From NCBI GenBank assembly GCA_018823325.1, contig JAHJIJ010000018.1, positions 1 to 64,000 of the forward strand: a stretch of DNA of 64,000 nucleotides. The letters run 5' to 3'. The DNA comes from Alphaproteobacteria bacterium (GTDB lineage Bacteria; Pseudomonadota; Alphaproteobacteria; Sphingomonadales; Sphingomonadaceae). The position numbers and the translations under genes are program-made. Shown here in pieces: positions 44,210 to 54,158 of this stretch (within the stretch, counting starts at the first letter, position 1; each line of letters begins with the position of its first letter). Under the pieces are notes generated by a model. That model did not search any database, was not told the origin of the DNA, and was given only the letters and a program-made list of their open reading frames with translations.

Positions 44210-46068
44210 AGGCGCTGGTTGCACCTCATTTTCTGCTCGACTTCAGCGACCGCGTGCGCGAGATCGCGGCGCCGCGCGCGGTAATGACCGCCGCAGCCGA
44301 GCTGCTGGGCCGGCACCTCGGAGCAATGCGCGTCGGCTATTCGGAGATGGAGGAGGACGGCGTCCATCTTCGTATCGAGGAGGACTGGCGGGCGGAAGGG
44401 GTGGACTCTGTCGCGGGGCGTCACGATCTCGAAAGCTACGGCCCGGAGATCGCTGCCGCCTACTGGTCGGGACAGCTGGTCGCCATCGACGATTTCGATG
44501 CCGACGCTCGCACCGCTGGCAAACCCGCGGCCGAAGCGCATCGCGCAATCGGTGTCCGTGGACAACTCGCGGTGCCACTGGTCAAGGCGGGACAGCTGAT
44601 TGCGCTCCTGTTCGTGCATTCGGCCGAACCGCGTCGCTGGAGCGAGCAGGACATCGCGCTCGTGCGAGAGGTCGCCGAGCGCACCTGGGCGGCTGTCGAG
44701 CGGGCGCGTGCCGAAGAGGCGCTCCGCATCAGCGAGTCGAAGTTCCGCACTGCCCTGGAGATCGGGACGGTCGGGGCGATCTATTTCGACATGGACGGGC
44801 TGCTCACGGATGCCAACGACGCGTTTCTGCGCATGGGTGGCTACAGCCGGGAGGACCTGGAGTCGGGACGCCTGACCTGGCAGCGCCTCACCCCTGCCGA
44901 GTGGATGCAGGATTCCGAGCGTGCCTTCGCCGAGCTGAAGGAGAAGGGCCACACCACACCCTACGGAAAAGAGTACATCCGCAAGGACGGGTCCCGCTGG
45001 TGGGCTCTGTTTGCTGCCAAGCTGCTACCCGACGGCACGGGCTTCGAATTCGTACTCGACATCACCGACCGAAAACGCACGGAGGAGCACCTGCGCGACA
45101 CGACGCGGCAGCTCAACGCCGTGCTGGAAAATGCCTCTGTCGCCATATTCGTCATGAATGAGCGCCAGCATTGCATTTACATGAATCCAGCCGCCGAGGC
45201 ACTGACCGGATACACGCTGGCGGAAACGCAAGGACGGCCGCTGCACGATGTCGTGCACCACAGCTATCCAGACGGTCGCCCGTTCCCGATCGAGGAATGC
45301 GCCATCGATCGCGCCTTCCCCGAGAACAACAAGGAACAGGGGGAGGAAGTGTTCGTCCACAAGGACGGCAGCTTCTACCCGATTGCATTCACCGCGAGCC
45401 CCATCCGGGACGAGGACGCCAAGACAGTCGGGACCATCATCGAGGTGCGCGACATCTCGGGCGAGAAGGCGGCGAAGGAGCGTCAGGCGCTGCTGATCGG
45501 TGAGCTGCATCACCGGGTTAAGAACACGTTGACCACCGTCCAATCCGTCATGAGCTTCACCCTGCGCACGTCGGACAGCATGGAGGCGTTTCATCAGGGG
45601 ATGACCGGCCGGCTTTCCTCGCTGGCCCGCAGCCATACACTCCTGACCGACAACGAATGGGAAGGAGCAGATCTCCAGAAGATCGTCCGCGCGGAGCTGG
45701 AACCCTATGATGACGGCAAACGGCTGACGCTGGACGGAGCGACCTTTCATCTTCCCGTCAATTTCGCCGTCCCGTTCGCGATGGCTGTGCACGAACTGAC
45801 CACAAACGCCGTGAAATACGGCGCGCTGTCGGTTCCGAACGGTCGATTAACCGTCGGCTGGACGACAGAATGGACGGAAGGCGGCACCAGGCTCCATCTG
45901 GAATGGACCGAGCGCAATGGTCCTCCCGTCAAACCGCCGACCCGCCGCGGCTTCGGTTCGACCTTGCTTGAGCGCGTGCTGGCCGGACAACTCGGGGGCA
46001 CCGTGGACGTGAACTATCCGCCTGAAGGGGCACGCGTACGCATCCAGGTGGTAATCTCGCAGGCCTGA
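44152..46068 (+). CDS. GAF-PAS-PAS sensor histidine kinase, HWE family
   Basis: Soluble kinase of about 638 aa. An N-terminal GAF domain (RAVMTAAAELLGRHLGAMRV, GQLAVPLVKAGQLIALLFVH) is followed by two PAS domains (KFRTALEIGTVGAIYFDMDG and NAVLENASVAIFVMNERQH). The phosphoacceptor is LIGELHHRVKNTLTTVQSVM. The HWE ATPase region has HELTTNAVKYGALS and the WTE of LEWTERNGPPV, ending RRGFGSTLLERVLAGQLGG. The start is uncertain: ATG 44152 or TTG 44206 fit, and longer readings overlap the AraC gene. A single-domain response regulator lies 206 bases downstream on the other strand. Confidence 0.88.
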   Translation: MACVRAADTLPPSQTARRLKALVAPHFLLDFSDRVREIAAPRAVMTAAAELLGRHLGAMRVGYSEMEEDGVHLRIEEDWRAEGVDSVAGRHDLESYGPEIAAAYWSGQLVAIDDFDADARTAGKPAAEAHRAIGVRGQLAVPLVKAGQLIALLFVHSAEPRRWSEQDIALVREVAERTWAAVERARAEEALRISESKFRTALEIGTVGAIYFDMDGLLTDANDAFLRMGGYSREDLESGRLTWQRLTPAEWMQDSERAFAELKEKGHTTPYGKEYIRKDGSRWWALFAAKLLPDGTGFEFVLDITDRKRTEEHLRDTTRQLNAVLENASVAIFVMNERQHCIYMNPAAEALTGYTLAETQGRPLHDVVHHSYPDGRPFPIEECAIDRAFPENNKEQGEEVFVHKDGSFYPIAFTASPIRDEDAKTVGTIIEVRDISGEKAAKERQALLIGELHHRVKNTLTTVQSVMSFTLRTSDSMEAFHQGMTGRLSSLARSHTLLTDNEWEGADLQKIVRAELEPYDDGKRLTLDGATFHLPVNFAVPFAMAVHELTTNAVKYGALSVPNGRLTVGWTTEWTEGGTRLHLEWTERNGPPVKPPTRRGFGSTLLERVLAGQLGGTVDVNYPPEGARVRIQVVISQA

Positions 46069-46273
46069 CAGGGAGAGCAAAGCCAGAACCGCTGTCTCGG
46101 CTGCCGCCATTTTGTGCAGCCGCGATTGCGGATGTCAGATTTCGGCAAATGAGCTGGCCGCGTCGAGCGACACAGATGTCATTGCATCCCGACAACCCGG
46201 CCTTGCGATGATCGCAACCGACAGCGGACGTTCGATTTCATCCACCGCACAAGCCAGAACCTGTAAGCAAAGT

Positions 46274-46627
46274 TCAACCAGGCGCCCGCATCGAAGCCAA
46301 CGTGTTTCGCAACGCCTCCAGCCCCGCAGGCTTTGGCAGCAAGGGCCAGTCGCGCGAGCCATCGCCCAGATAGCTGCTGTCGGGATAACCGCTCATCACT
46401 ACGAACGGGATTTTCCTGGCCTCCAGATCGAGCAACACGGCTTCGGAGGTCTCGATCCCCAGATTATAATCGATGATTGCGCCTGTGACCTCAACGCTCG
46501 CGAGCAGCGTCAGCGCATGATCGACCGAATTGGCCAGATAGACGTCATCTGCGCCCAGTTCACGCAGCGTCAGCTCAAGGTCGAGCGCGATCAGCATCTC
46601 GTCCTCGAGCACCAGAATCTTCAACAT
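46274..46627 (-). CDS. Single-domain response regulator
   Basis: Receiver domain only, 117 aa. LKILVLEDEMLIALDLELTL has the acidic pocket, GAIIDYNLG the phosphorylatable Asp, VVMSGYP the Ser/Thr and LLPKPAG the Lys. The start is ATG 46627, with GGAG upstream. Such lone receivers often pair with HWE kinases in alphaproteobacteria, and the neighbouring kinase is the obvious partner. Confidence 0.93.
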   Translation of the reverse strand: MLKILVLEDEMLIALDLELTLRELGADDVYLANSVDHALTLLASVEVTGAIIDYNLGIETSEAVLLDLEARKIPFVVMSGYPDSSYLGDGSRDWPLLPKPAGLEALRNTLASMRAPG

Positions 46628-46798
46628 TCCGCACTCCCTCATTTTCGGGAGACAGTGACGGCCCGCCCCGGCCGTTTCACCCCACATTCACCCGAGCTCA
46701 CCCCTGCGCCGGGAACTCTATGGTCACCAAAATAGCGCATGTCTGTTCATTAGTGAACACTTGGGGAACTTGGGGCGCATCCGTGAGTTTGCGGATTC

Positions 46799-47566
46799 AT
46801 GCACGATATTGTCACGCCCGGGATAGACAGAAACAATCTGGCCGCCGCCCTCAACACCGCCGATCAGGCGCTCATGTCCAAGGTCGCGCGAATCGTGCGG
46901 TTGCCCGCCGGCACAAATCTCTATCAGCCCGGCGACATTGTGACGGCCGCCTATTTTCCGTTAGGCGATGCTGTCGCGACCTTCCATGCACTGATGGATG
47001 ATGGCTCGGCAGTCGAAATCGCCATGATCGGGCGCGAGGGCGCGGTGGGCGGCATTGTCAGCTCGGGCCGGCTGGCGGCTTATTCCCGCTCCTGCGTCAT
47101 GCATGGCGGTTATTTTGCCCGCATCGATTCCTCCGCGCTGGAGACGCTCAAGGCCAGTTCGCCGGCCATTCGGGACCTGCTCAGCCGCTATGCCGATTGC
47201 CTCCTGGCGCAGATCTTCCAGTCCGTCGCCTGCAATGCCGTCCACACCCTGGAGATGCGCGCCGCCAAATGGCTCACCGCCGCGGTCGATCGCACCGGCA
47301 GCCATCAGGTGATGATGACGCAGGAGGAATTCGGCGCGCTACTCGGCATCGCGCGCAGCTATGCCAGCCGCCTGATCAAGAGCCTCAAGGCGGACGGTCT
47401 GGTGGAGACCCGGCGCGGCTCGCTTATCGTGCTGGATGCCGAGCGCCTGAAGCAACGGGCCTGCACCTGCAACGACATGGTGCGCGCGCATTTTGATCAT
47501 GTGCTTGCCGGCGTGTATCCGGAACCGTCCGACCTGGAGGACGCGCGGCAGAACCACCGGGCCTGA
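46799..47566 (+). CDS. Crp/Fnr family transcriptional regulator
   Basis: Protein of 255 aa. A cyclic-nucleotide-binding-like beta barrel (LPAGTNLYQPGDIVTAAYFP, DDGSAVEIAMIGREGAVGG) is followed by a winged HTH (MTQEEFGALLGIARSYASRL, KSLKADGLVETRRGSLIVLD). The Fnr-type N-terminal Cys cluster is absent, so it is not an iron-sulfur oxygen sensor. CTCND near the C-terminus is unusual. The ligand is unknown. Confidence 0.9.
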   Translation: MHDIVTPGIDRNNLAAALNTADQALMSKVARIVRLPAGTNLYQPGDIVTAAYFPLGDAVATFHALMDDGSAVEIAMIGREGAVGGIVSSGRLAAYSRSCVMHGGYFARIDSSALETLKASSPAIRDLLSRYADCLLAQIFQSVACNAVHTLEMRAAKWLTAAVDRTGSHQVMMTQEEFGALLGIARSYASRLIKSLKADGLVETRRGSLIVLDAERLKQRACTCNDMVRAHFDHVLAGVYPEPSDLEDARQNHRA

Positions 47567-47587
47567 CGCGGCCCGGCGTTTCCGGCA

Positions 47588-47953
47588 TTACTGAGCCGCA
47601 GTCGTCGCCTCGGGCTGAGCGCATTTCGTGCGCTCCCCGGCGAGGCAGGCCGTCACCGCAGCCTCCCATTCCGCCCGCGCCTCGGCGGCCCGCGCCTGCG
47701 TGGCAGCGATCTCGGCGTCGCGCGCCGCCAGCGCCTCGCGATAGGCCTGCTCGCGCGCGGCCTGCTCCTCGGCGAGGCCCTGCCTGCGCGCCTCGATCTC
47801 GGCCATCTGTTGCGCGGCCAGGCGGGCCTGCTCGGCATGGAGCGCGCGGCGGGCCTCCTGCTCCTCCACGGAATCCTGGGCGGAGGCGGCGTTTGCTGAG
47901 ATGAGCAAAGCGCCCGCAAGCGCGCCCAGCCTTATGGTGCGTCCGATGGTCAT
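47588..47953 (-). CDS. Secreted coiled-coil hypothetical protein
   Basis: Protein of 121 aa: a signal peptide ([19 protein letters not shown]) followed by one long Glu/Ala/Arg helix with heptad-like spacing. Two Cys lie near the end ([10 protein letters not shown]). It converges with the Crp/Fnr gene. Function unknown. Confidence 0.7.
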   Translation of the reverse strand: MTIGRTIRLGALAGALLISANAASAQDSVEEQEARRALHAEQARLAAQQMAEIEARRQGLAEEQAAREQAYREALAARDAEIAATQARAAEARAEWEAAVTACLAGERTKCAQPEATTAAQ

Positions 47954-48183
47954 GTCCGTTCTCCGTTATGGCTGGCCCGCCCATGCACCGGTCGGGCCGC
48001 GCAGGCGTGGTCATTTCCTGCCCTGCACAATGCTACAATGACCGAGATCAAGACGGGATGCATGGCCGGCCCGATAGATTGTCCCTCGGGCCATCTCGCA
48101 TCTGCGGCAGGGCGACCCTATCTGTGCTGCTGGCTGCACCTTGCCGCTGGATTCCCCGCAAGAACAGAGATAGAACACCGCTC

Positions 48184-51100
48184 ATGAGCCTCACTCACAT
48201 TTCCGTGCGCGGCGCGCGCGAGCACAATCTCAAGGGCATTGACGTGGATCTGCCGCGCGATGCGCTGGTCGTCATCACCGGCCTGTCGGGCAGCGGCAAG
48301 TCGAGCCTCGCCTTCGACACCATCTATGCCGAGGGGCAGCGCCGCTATGTGGAGTCGCTCTCCGCTTATGCGCGCCAGTTCCTGGAGATGATGCAGAAGC
48401 CGGACGTGGAGCATATCGACGGCCTCTCGCCTGCGATCAGCATCGAGCAGAAGACCACGAGCCGCAACCCGCGCTCCACCGTCGCGACCGTCACCGAGAT
48501 CTATGATTATATGCGCCTGCTGTGGGCGCGCGTCGGCATCCCTTACTCCCCCGCCACCGGCCTGCCGATCAGCGCGCAGACGGTGAGCCAGATGGTCGAC
48601 CGGGTGCTGGCGCTGCCGGAGGGCACGCGGCTCTATCTGCTCGCCCCGGTCGTGCGCGGCCGCAAGGGCGAGTATCGCAAGGAGCTGGCCGAGTGGCAGC
48701 GCGCCGGCTTCACCCGCGTGCGCATCGATGGCGAATTCTACCCCATCGAGGAGGCCCCCGCGCTCGACAAGAAGTACAAGCACGACATCGAGGTGGTGGT
48801 GGACCGCGTGGTCGTTCGCGAGGACATGGCCCAGCGGCTGGCCGAGAGCTTCGAGACCGCGCTAAAGTTGGCCGATGGGCTGGCTTATGTGGATCTGGCC
48901 GAGGGGACGGTGGCGGAATTGACCGGCACACCCTCCCCGTTCGTGTCGAGCGAAGTCGAGACACAAGAGGACAACGCTGCCGGCATCTCGACTTCGCTCG
49001 ATACGAACGGAGGTGGTTCCAAGAGTAAGACGGGGATGAAGAATGCGGGAATTCCGGATAACCGCATCATCTTCAGCGAAAAATTCGCCTGCCCCGTCAG
49101 CGGCTTCACCATCACCGAGATCGAACCGCGCCTCTTCTCCTTCAACGCCCCGCAGGGCGCCTGCCCGGCCTGCGATGGTCTTGGCGAGAAGCTGGAGTTC
49201 GACGAGCAGCTCGTCGTCCCCAATGAGGCGCTGAGCCTCAAGAAGGGCGCGATCGTCCCCTGGGCCAAGTCCAACCCGCCCTCGCCTTATTACATGCAGG
49301 TGCTGGCCTCCCTCGCCAGGGAATTCGGCTTCAGCCTCGATACGCCGTGGAGCGAGCTGCCCGGCGAGGTGCGCCTCATCATCCTGCACGGCACCGGCGG
49401 CAAGCCGGTCACCCTCACCTTTCAGGACGGGCGCAAGAGCTACAGCGTCTCCAAGGCGTTCGAGGGCGTCATCGGCAATCTCAACCGCCGCATGCTCTCC
49501 ACGGACAGCGCCTGGATGCGCGAGGAGCTGGGCAAGTTCCAGACCGCGCAGCCCTGCGAGACCTGCGGCGGCGCGCGCTTGAAGCCCGAGGCGCTGGCCG
49601 TGAAGGTGGCCATGCAGGACATCGCCACCCCCACCCGCATGAGCGTGGTGGATGCGCTGGCCTGGTTCACCACCCTGCCCGAGCACCTCACCGATCAGCA
49701 GAACCAGATCGCCCGCGCGATCCTCAAGGAGATCATCGAGCGCCTGGGCTTCCTCAACAATGTCGGCCTCGATTACCTCAATCTGGATCGCACCAGCGGC
49801 ACGCTCTCGGGCGGCGAGAGCCAACGCATCCGCCTCGCCAGCCAGATCGGCTCGGGCCTCTCCGGGGTGCTCTATGTGCTGGACGAGCCGAGCATCGGCC
49901 TCCACCAGCGCGACAACGACATGCTGCTCGTCACCCTCAAGCGCCTGCGCGATCTCGGCAACACCGTCATCGTCGTGGAGCATGATGAGGACGCGATCCG
50001 CGCCGCCGATCATATCGTGGACATGGGGCCGGGCGCCGGCGTGCATGGCGGCCAGATCGTCGCGCAGGGCACGCTCGCCGATGTGCTGGCCACGCAAGGC
50101 TCGCTCACCGCCGATTATCTGAGCGGCGCGCGCGAGATCGCCGTGCCGGCCCGCCGCCGCAAGGGCAGCGGCAAGAAGCTGACCGTCAAGAATGCCCGCG
50201 CGAACAATCTGAAAGGCGTCAGCGCCTCCATCCCGCTCGGCACCTTCACCTGCATCACCGGCGTCTCCGGCTCGGGCAAGTCCAGCTTCACCATCGATAC
50301 GCTCTATGCCGCCAGCGCCCGCGCGCTCAATGGCGCCCGCGTCATTGCCGGCGCGCATGACAAGATCGAGGGGCTGGAGCATCTCGACAAGGTGATCGAC
50401 ATCGATCAGTCGCCCATCGGCCGCACCCCGCGCTCCAACCCGGCGACCTACACCGGCGCCTTCACCAACATCCGCGACTGGTTCGCCGGCCTGCCGGAAA
50501 GCCAGGCACGCGGCTACAAGCCCGGCCGCTTCTCCTTCAACGTGAAGGGCGGCCGCTGCGAGGCCTGCTCGGGCGATGGCCTCATCAAGATCGAGATGCA
50601 CTTCCTGCCGGATGTCTACGTCACCTGCGAGGAGTGCCACGGCAAGCGCTACAATCGCGAGACGCTGGAAGTGAAGTTCAAGGGCCACAGCATCGCCGAC
50701 GTGCTGGACATGACGGTGGAAGACGCCGTCGAGTTCTTCAAGGCCGTGCCGCCCATCCGCGACAAGATGGCCATGCTCGCGGAAGTGGGCCTGGGCTATG
50801 TGAAGGTCGGCCAGCAGGCGACGACCCTCTCGGGCGGCGAGGCCCAGCGCGTGAAACTCGCCAAGGAGCTGAGCCGCAGGGCCACCGGCAACACGCTCTA
50901 CATTCTCGATGAGCCCACCACCGGGCTACACTTTGAGGACGTGCGCAAACTGCTCGAAGTGCTCCACGCCCTCGTCGAGCAGGGCAACAGCGTCGTGGTG
51001 ATCGAGCACAATCTCGATGTCATCAAGACCGCCGACTGGATCATCGACCTGGGGCCGGAAGGCGGCGTGAAGGGCGGCGAGATTGTTGCGGTCGGCACAC

Positions 51101-51192
51101 CGGAGCAGGTGGTGAAGGAGAAGCGGAGTTATACGGGGCGGTATCTGGCGCCGTTGTTGGGGAAGAAGACGGTTAGCGAGGCGGCGGAGTGA
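48184..51192 (+). CDS. uvrA: Excinuclease ABC subunit A
   Basis: DNA-damage sensing ATPase of nucleotide excision repair, 1002 aa. Two ABC modules are present: Walker [10 protein letters not shown] (residues 33-41) and [14 protein letters not shown]; signatures [16 protein letters not shown] and [16 protein letters not shown]. Zinc-binding Cys pairs are [25 protein letters not shown] and CEECHGKRY. The start is ATG 48184; the frame continues upstream without support. Residues about 250-285 form an extra segment encoded by an inverted-repeat element and lie between conserved blocks [13 protein letters not shown] and [14 protein letters not shown]. Confidence 0.97.
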   Translation: MSLTHISVRGAREHNLKGIDVDLPRDALVVITGLSGSGKSSLAFDTIYAEGQRRYVESLSAYARQFLEMMQKPDVEHIDGLSPAISIEQKTTSRNPRSTVATVTEIYDYMRLLWARVGIPYSPATGLPISAQTVSQMVDRVLALPEGTRLYLLAPVVRGRKGEYRKELAEWQRAGFTRVRIDGEFYPIEEAPALDKKYKHDIEVVVDRVVVREDMAQRLAESFETALKLADGLAYVDLAEGTVAELTGTPSPFVSSEVETQEDNAAGISTSLDTNGGGSKSKTGMKNAGIPDNRIIFSEKFACPVSGFTITEIEPRLFSFNAPQGACPACDGLGEKLEFDEQLVVPNEALSLKKGAIVPWAKSNPPSPYYMQVLASLAREFGFSLDTPWSELPGEVRLIILHGTGGKPVTLTFQDGRKSYSVSKAFEGVIGNLNRRMLSTDSAWMREELGKFQTAQPCETCGGARLKPEALAVKVAMQDIATPTRMSVVDALAWFTTLPEHLTDQQNQIARAILKEIIERLGFLNNVGLDYLNLDRTSGTLSGGESQRIRLASQIGSGLSGVLYVLDEPSIGLHQRDNDMLLVTLKRLRDLGNTVIVVEHDEDAIRAADHIVDMGPGAGVHGGQIVAQGTLADVLATQGSLTADYLSGAREIAVPARRRKGSGKKLTVKNARANNLKGVSASIPLGTFTCITGVSGSGKSSFTIDTLYAASARALNGARVIAGAHDKIEGLEHLDKVIDIDQSPIGRTPRSNPATYTGAFTNIRDWFAGLPESQARGYKPGRFSFNVKGGRCEACSGDGLIKIEMHFLPDVYVTCEECHGKRYNRETLEVKFKGHSIADVLDMTVEDAVEFFKAVPPIRDKMAMLAEVGLGYVKVGQQATTLSGGEAQRVKLAKELSRRATGNTLYILDEPTTGLHFEDVRKLLEVLHALVEQGNSVVVIEHNLDVIKTADWIIDLGPEGGVKGGEIVAVGTPEQVVKEKRSYTGRYLAPLLGKKTVSEAAE
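48937..49010. repeat. Doublet inverted repeat inserted within uvrA
   Basis: The left arm (48937-48961) and right arm (48986-49010) are inverted copies, 25 nt each, complementary at 24 of 25 positions, with a 24-nt spacer. The arms read TCGAGCGAAGTCGAGA / TCTCGACTTCGCTCGA. The element is translated without a stop, giving [20 protein letters not shown] in UvrA. It differs in sequence from the valS insert but has the same architecture. Confidence 0.85.
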
Positions 51193-51260
51193 GGACAAAT
51201 TGTAGAGTACCTCTGCAACCTTTCTTGTTTTATTAGTCCTTGCGTCGTAGCAAGCCATTC

Positions 51261-52577
51261 ATGGCTACCAAGCGCACAGCGACACTAACCGTTCGCGATT
51301 TCGCGTGCTTTACCGATGCTCAAATTGAGATCGATAGTCTGACGATTATCGTGGGACCACAGGCTAGCGGCAAGAGTTTGCTAGCAAGGCTTATATTTTT
51401 CTTCGGCCGTATACCCGAGTGGGTTATTGCGAGCGCGGAGCAAGGCGATAGTTTGCATGAATTTCGTCGAAAGGTTGAGCTCTCGTTTTTAGAGCTGTTT
51501 CCATCATCTGCTTGGGGCCGAACAAAGTTCAAGATTGACTTCGCCTTCGGGGATGAGATTTTTTCTATCCATCGACGAACCAGAGGTAAATCACCGGCTG
51601 ACTTCGTGCAGTTTAGCATAAACAGTACGATGCAAAGCCGATACTTAGACCTCAGGGAACGCTTTGAAGCCTATCACCAGAAGTTTAATACTAACGAAAT
51701 TCACTCATTTTATGGGGAAGATAGGGCACGTTACAATATAAGAAATGCTCTCCGTAGATATGTAGACAAGTTCAGGTACAAAACGATAGGCTTTACCCCT
51801 GCCGGCAGATCATTTTTCACGACCATGGGAAAAGCTGTTTCTGCATTTGACTCCGGTGGATTACTTGACGAGATAACTTTAGAGTTTGGTCGCAGGTTTA
51901 TGGGACTTCGCGGAAACAGATTTAGTTTTCTGAGAAGGCTTTCATCGTACCCTCATTTCCCCGCCTATAAAGTTGACCAATCAAAGCAGAAAACACAGGC
52001 AAGAATTTTGGCATCTCTTATTGCAGGAGAGTTTGTCAAAGACGGAGATAATGAGTTCTTTTTGTCATCTGATGGACGAAAAGTTCCATTTGCTAATCTG
52101 TCGTCTGGTCAGCAAGAACTATTCCCTCTTCTGGCAACATTGATACTCGATGTTTTTGAACAAATAAATGGCGGAGACCAAAAACTATCAATAGTTGAAG
52201 AGCCCGAGGCTCATCTTTTTCCATCCTCCCAGAGCCGCTTAGTTGAGCTTTTCGCTTCCTCAATGTCGATGACCAAAAGCCGGCTTAGCTTCTTAATTAC
52301 CACTCACAGCCCTTACGTTCTAGCGAAGTTAAATAACCTCCTAAAGGCCGATGAAATATTCTCCAAGAAAGACGAGGCATTGAGAAGAAAGGCGGCTAAT
52401 ATTATTGATCCTAATATTAGGATAAAACGTTCATCAGTGCGCGCATACTGTATAAATGGCGGAAAAACACAATCTATATTAAGATCTGACGGCCTCATAG
52501 TTGCGGAGTATATAGACAGCATATCGGAAGCAATTTCTGAAGAGTTTGAAGATTTACTAGAGCTTCAATATGGCTGA
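51261..52577 (+). CDS. AAA/ABC-type ATPase (OLD-like), gene A of AT-rich pair
   Basis: ATPase of 438 aa. Walker A GPQASGKSLLARL (Lys38) is preceded by LTVRDFACFTDAQIEIDSL, the RecF/SMC-like N-terminal strand. The distal half has the ABC signature LSSGQQE (280-286), Walker B SIVEEPEAHLFPSS (311-323) with catalytic Glu, and the H-loop TTHSPYV (His349). FTPAGRSFFTTMG at about 178-190 is a further conserved-looking block. There is no TOPRIM domain as in OLD nucleases. Codon use and GC are far below the flanks, indicating transfer. It overlaps the next gene by eight bases. TTG 51240 is an alternative start. I infer a defence-type ATPase resembling the ATPase halves of Septu or PARIS, not a confirmed member. 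Confidence 0.85.
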   Translation: MATKRTATLTVRDFACFTDAQIEIDSLTIIVGPQASGKSLLARLIFFFGRIPEWVIASAEQGDSLHEFRRKVELSFLELFPSSAWGRTKFKIDFAFGDEIFSIHRRTRGKSPADFVQFSINSTMQSRYLDLRERFEAYHQKFNTNEIHSFYGEDRARYNIRNALRRYVDKFRYKTIGFTPAGRSFFTTMGKAVSAFDSGGLLDEITLEFGRRFMGLRGNRFSFLRRLSSYPHFPAYKVDQSKQKTQARILASLIAGEFVKDGDNEFFLSSDGRKVPFANLSSGQQELFPLLATLILDVFEQINGGDQKLSIVEEPEAHLFPSSQSRLVELFASSMSMTKSRLSFLITTHSPYVLAKLNNLLKADEIFSKKDEALRRKAANIIDPNIRIKRSSVRAYCINGGKTQSILRSDGLIVAEYIDSISEAISEEFEDLLELQYG

Positions 52578-53001
52578 ATTAGACAGCTGCACCTCGACAG
52601 TTAATGGCTCGCTAGTTGTCGTAAAGGGAGAGAATGGGAAAAAGGCTACTTTCACCAATGCTGAAAGGAAGCAGTATCAACGAGTGCGGATTGATGGGTG
52701 TGTTATTGAGAATGGTTCTGGAAAAGCTGTGGATTGGCTCCTTAGGCAGTCTGACCACGGAGACTTGCTAATTGAACTTAAAGGCAAGAATACTGATGAG
52801 GCTGCAAAACAAATTTATGCGACCTTAGAATCTATCTCGACAATTATTGATGAGCGTCGATCAGCTTTGGTTGTATCTAACCGGGTTCCTAAAGCTAGTG
52901 GAACAGCTCAAGCTCTACAGATGAAGATGATCAAAAATAAGAAATGTAAAGTTCGATTCCTCTCAGGAAATCGTACTTTTAATTTTGCAGACTTTTTCTG
53001 A
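52570..53001 (+). CDS. Small PD-(D/E)XK-like nuclease candidate, gene B of AT-rich pair
   Basis: Protein of 143 aa, starting inside the last codons of the ATPase gene (ATGGCTGA overlap) and with the same AT-rich composition. Around the middle, Asp55 (AVDWLL), Glu69 and Lys71 (LLIELKGK) and Gln81 (QIYATLE) line up as a D...ExK...Q pattern, the core of many PD-(D/E)XK nucleases. Charged residues and predicted beta-beta-alpha order (GDLLIELKGKNTDEAAKQI) fit. This is a motif reading, not a proven homology. No DNA-binding domain is recognised. Confidence 0.6.
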   Translation: MAELDSCTSTVNGSLVVVKGENGKKATFTNAERKQYQRVRIDGCVIENGSGKAVDWLLRQSDHGDLLIELKGKNTDEAAKQIYATLESISTIIDERRSALVVSNRVPKASGTAQALQMKMIKNKKCKVRFLSGNRTFNFADFF

Positions 53002-53125
53002 GATCGATGCAATGTAACTGACTTGGACACGTGCTCATGTTCATGGGCATTCGATGATGCCCCCTGTCCTACAGCCCCCCATCCATCATATATGGCCCGT
53101 CCCCCTTTCTTCCCGGAGGACGATC

Positions 53126-53911
53126 ATGGCCAGGCAGAGCCGCATTTCCCCCAAAGCCCCCACCAAAGCCACTGGCGGCGCGTCCGCTGCCTCCCGCCCC
53201 ATCCGCCGCTCGGCGCAGCGCGCGGCGGCAAAGGCCCTCCCCGAGAATGCGCCCCAGAACGCACTCGTGCCCGTCCGCGCGCGGCAGGATGGCTGGACGC
53301 CGGAGCGCCAGCGCGCCTTCCTTGAGGCGCTGGCCGATACCGGCTGCGTGGATGCGGCCGCCAAATCCGTCGGCATGACGCGCCAGTCCGCCTGGCGCCT
53401 ACGCCGCCGCAGCGATGCGCGCGCGTTCGATCTGGCGTGGGATGCCGCGCTGGAGCGGGCCATGCAGCAGCTCGTCTCGGTCGCGCTGGAGCGCGCCATC
53501 AACGGATCGGTGCGCCAGCGCTGGTATCATGGGCAGTTGATCGCGGAGGAGCGCGTCCATCATGATGGCCTGCTGCGGCATTTGCTGGAGCGCGGCCATG
53601 CGATGCTCGGCACCAGCCGCGAGCGCAATGTTCTGCGCGCGGGCTGGGAGAAGGGGCTGGATGCGCTGGAGCAGGGCCGGCCCATCGCGCCCGCGCCGCT
53701 GCCCCAATACAAGATTTGGCCTGACCCCAGAGGCGGCTGGCTCACCAATGCGCCGATTCCACCCGGCTATCGCGGTCGTGTTGTCGAGGAGCGCGGGGAA
53801 TATGCCTTCCGCAACCTCACCGCAGAGGAAGTCGAAGCCTATAATCGCAAGCAGGCCAGGATCGAGGCGTACAACAAAGTGCAGCTCGATCGCTTCTGGG
53901 CGAACCTGTGA
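53126..53911 (+). CDS. Helix-turn-helix hypothetical protein
   Basis: Protein of 261 aa from ATG 53126, with GGAGGA at 53115-53120. A basic, low-complexity N-terminus precedes WTPERQRAFLEALADTGCVD and AAAKSVGMTRQSAWRLRRR, a clear helix-turn-helix like those of small terminase subunits or resolvase-type regulators. The remainder (EEVEAYNRKQARIEAYNK and others) is helical and unknown. GC content returns to the genome level here, so it is not part of the AT-rich cassette by composition. Confidence 0.75.
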   Translation: MARQSRISPKAPTKATGGASAASRPIRRSAQRAAAKALPENAPQNALVPVRARQDGWTPERQRAFLEALADTGCVDAAAKSVGMTRQSAWRLRRRSDARAFDLAWDAALERAMQQLVSVALERAINGSVRQRWYHGQLIAEERVHHDGLLRHLLERGHAMLGTSRERNVLRAGWEKGLDALEQGRPIAPAPLPQYKIWPDPRGGWLTNAPIPPGYRGRVVEERGEYAFRNLTAEEVEAYNRKQARIEAYNKVQLDRFWANL

Positions 53912-54158
53912 GCGCGCCCGCCCCGCTCTCCGCCGCAGGTCTTCCGCTGCTCGTCTTGCGCAGCCCTTTCGCGTTGCCAGCCTTCCGCCGTGCGGTCCGC
54001 GCGGGCACGCGCCGACATCCCGCCCGATTGGTCCTCGATGGACCGATGCCATCGGCACGCGCAGGACGCATCGTCGCGGTGCGCGAACGGCAGGCGAACG
54101 GCGCCGGAAACCGGCTCAAATCGCGGGTCGCGGGGCGTTTGGCGGGAGGGGAAGAAAT

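Noticed and set aside
48862..50688. Antisense open frame of 608 codons opposite uvrA
   Set aside because: Shadow of uvrA; composition and lack of motifs argue against a gene.
53126..53911. Phage terminase small subunit and hence a prophage
   Set aside because: The HTH is generic, no large terminase, capsid or integrase gene is nearby, and composition is that of the host.
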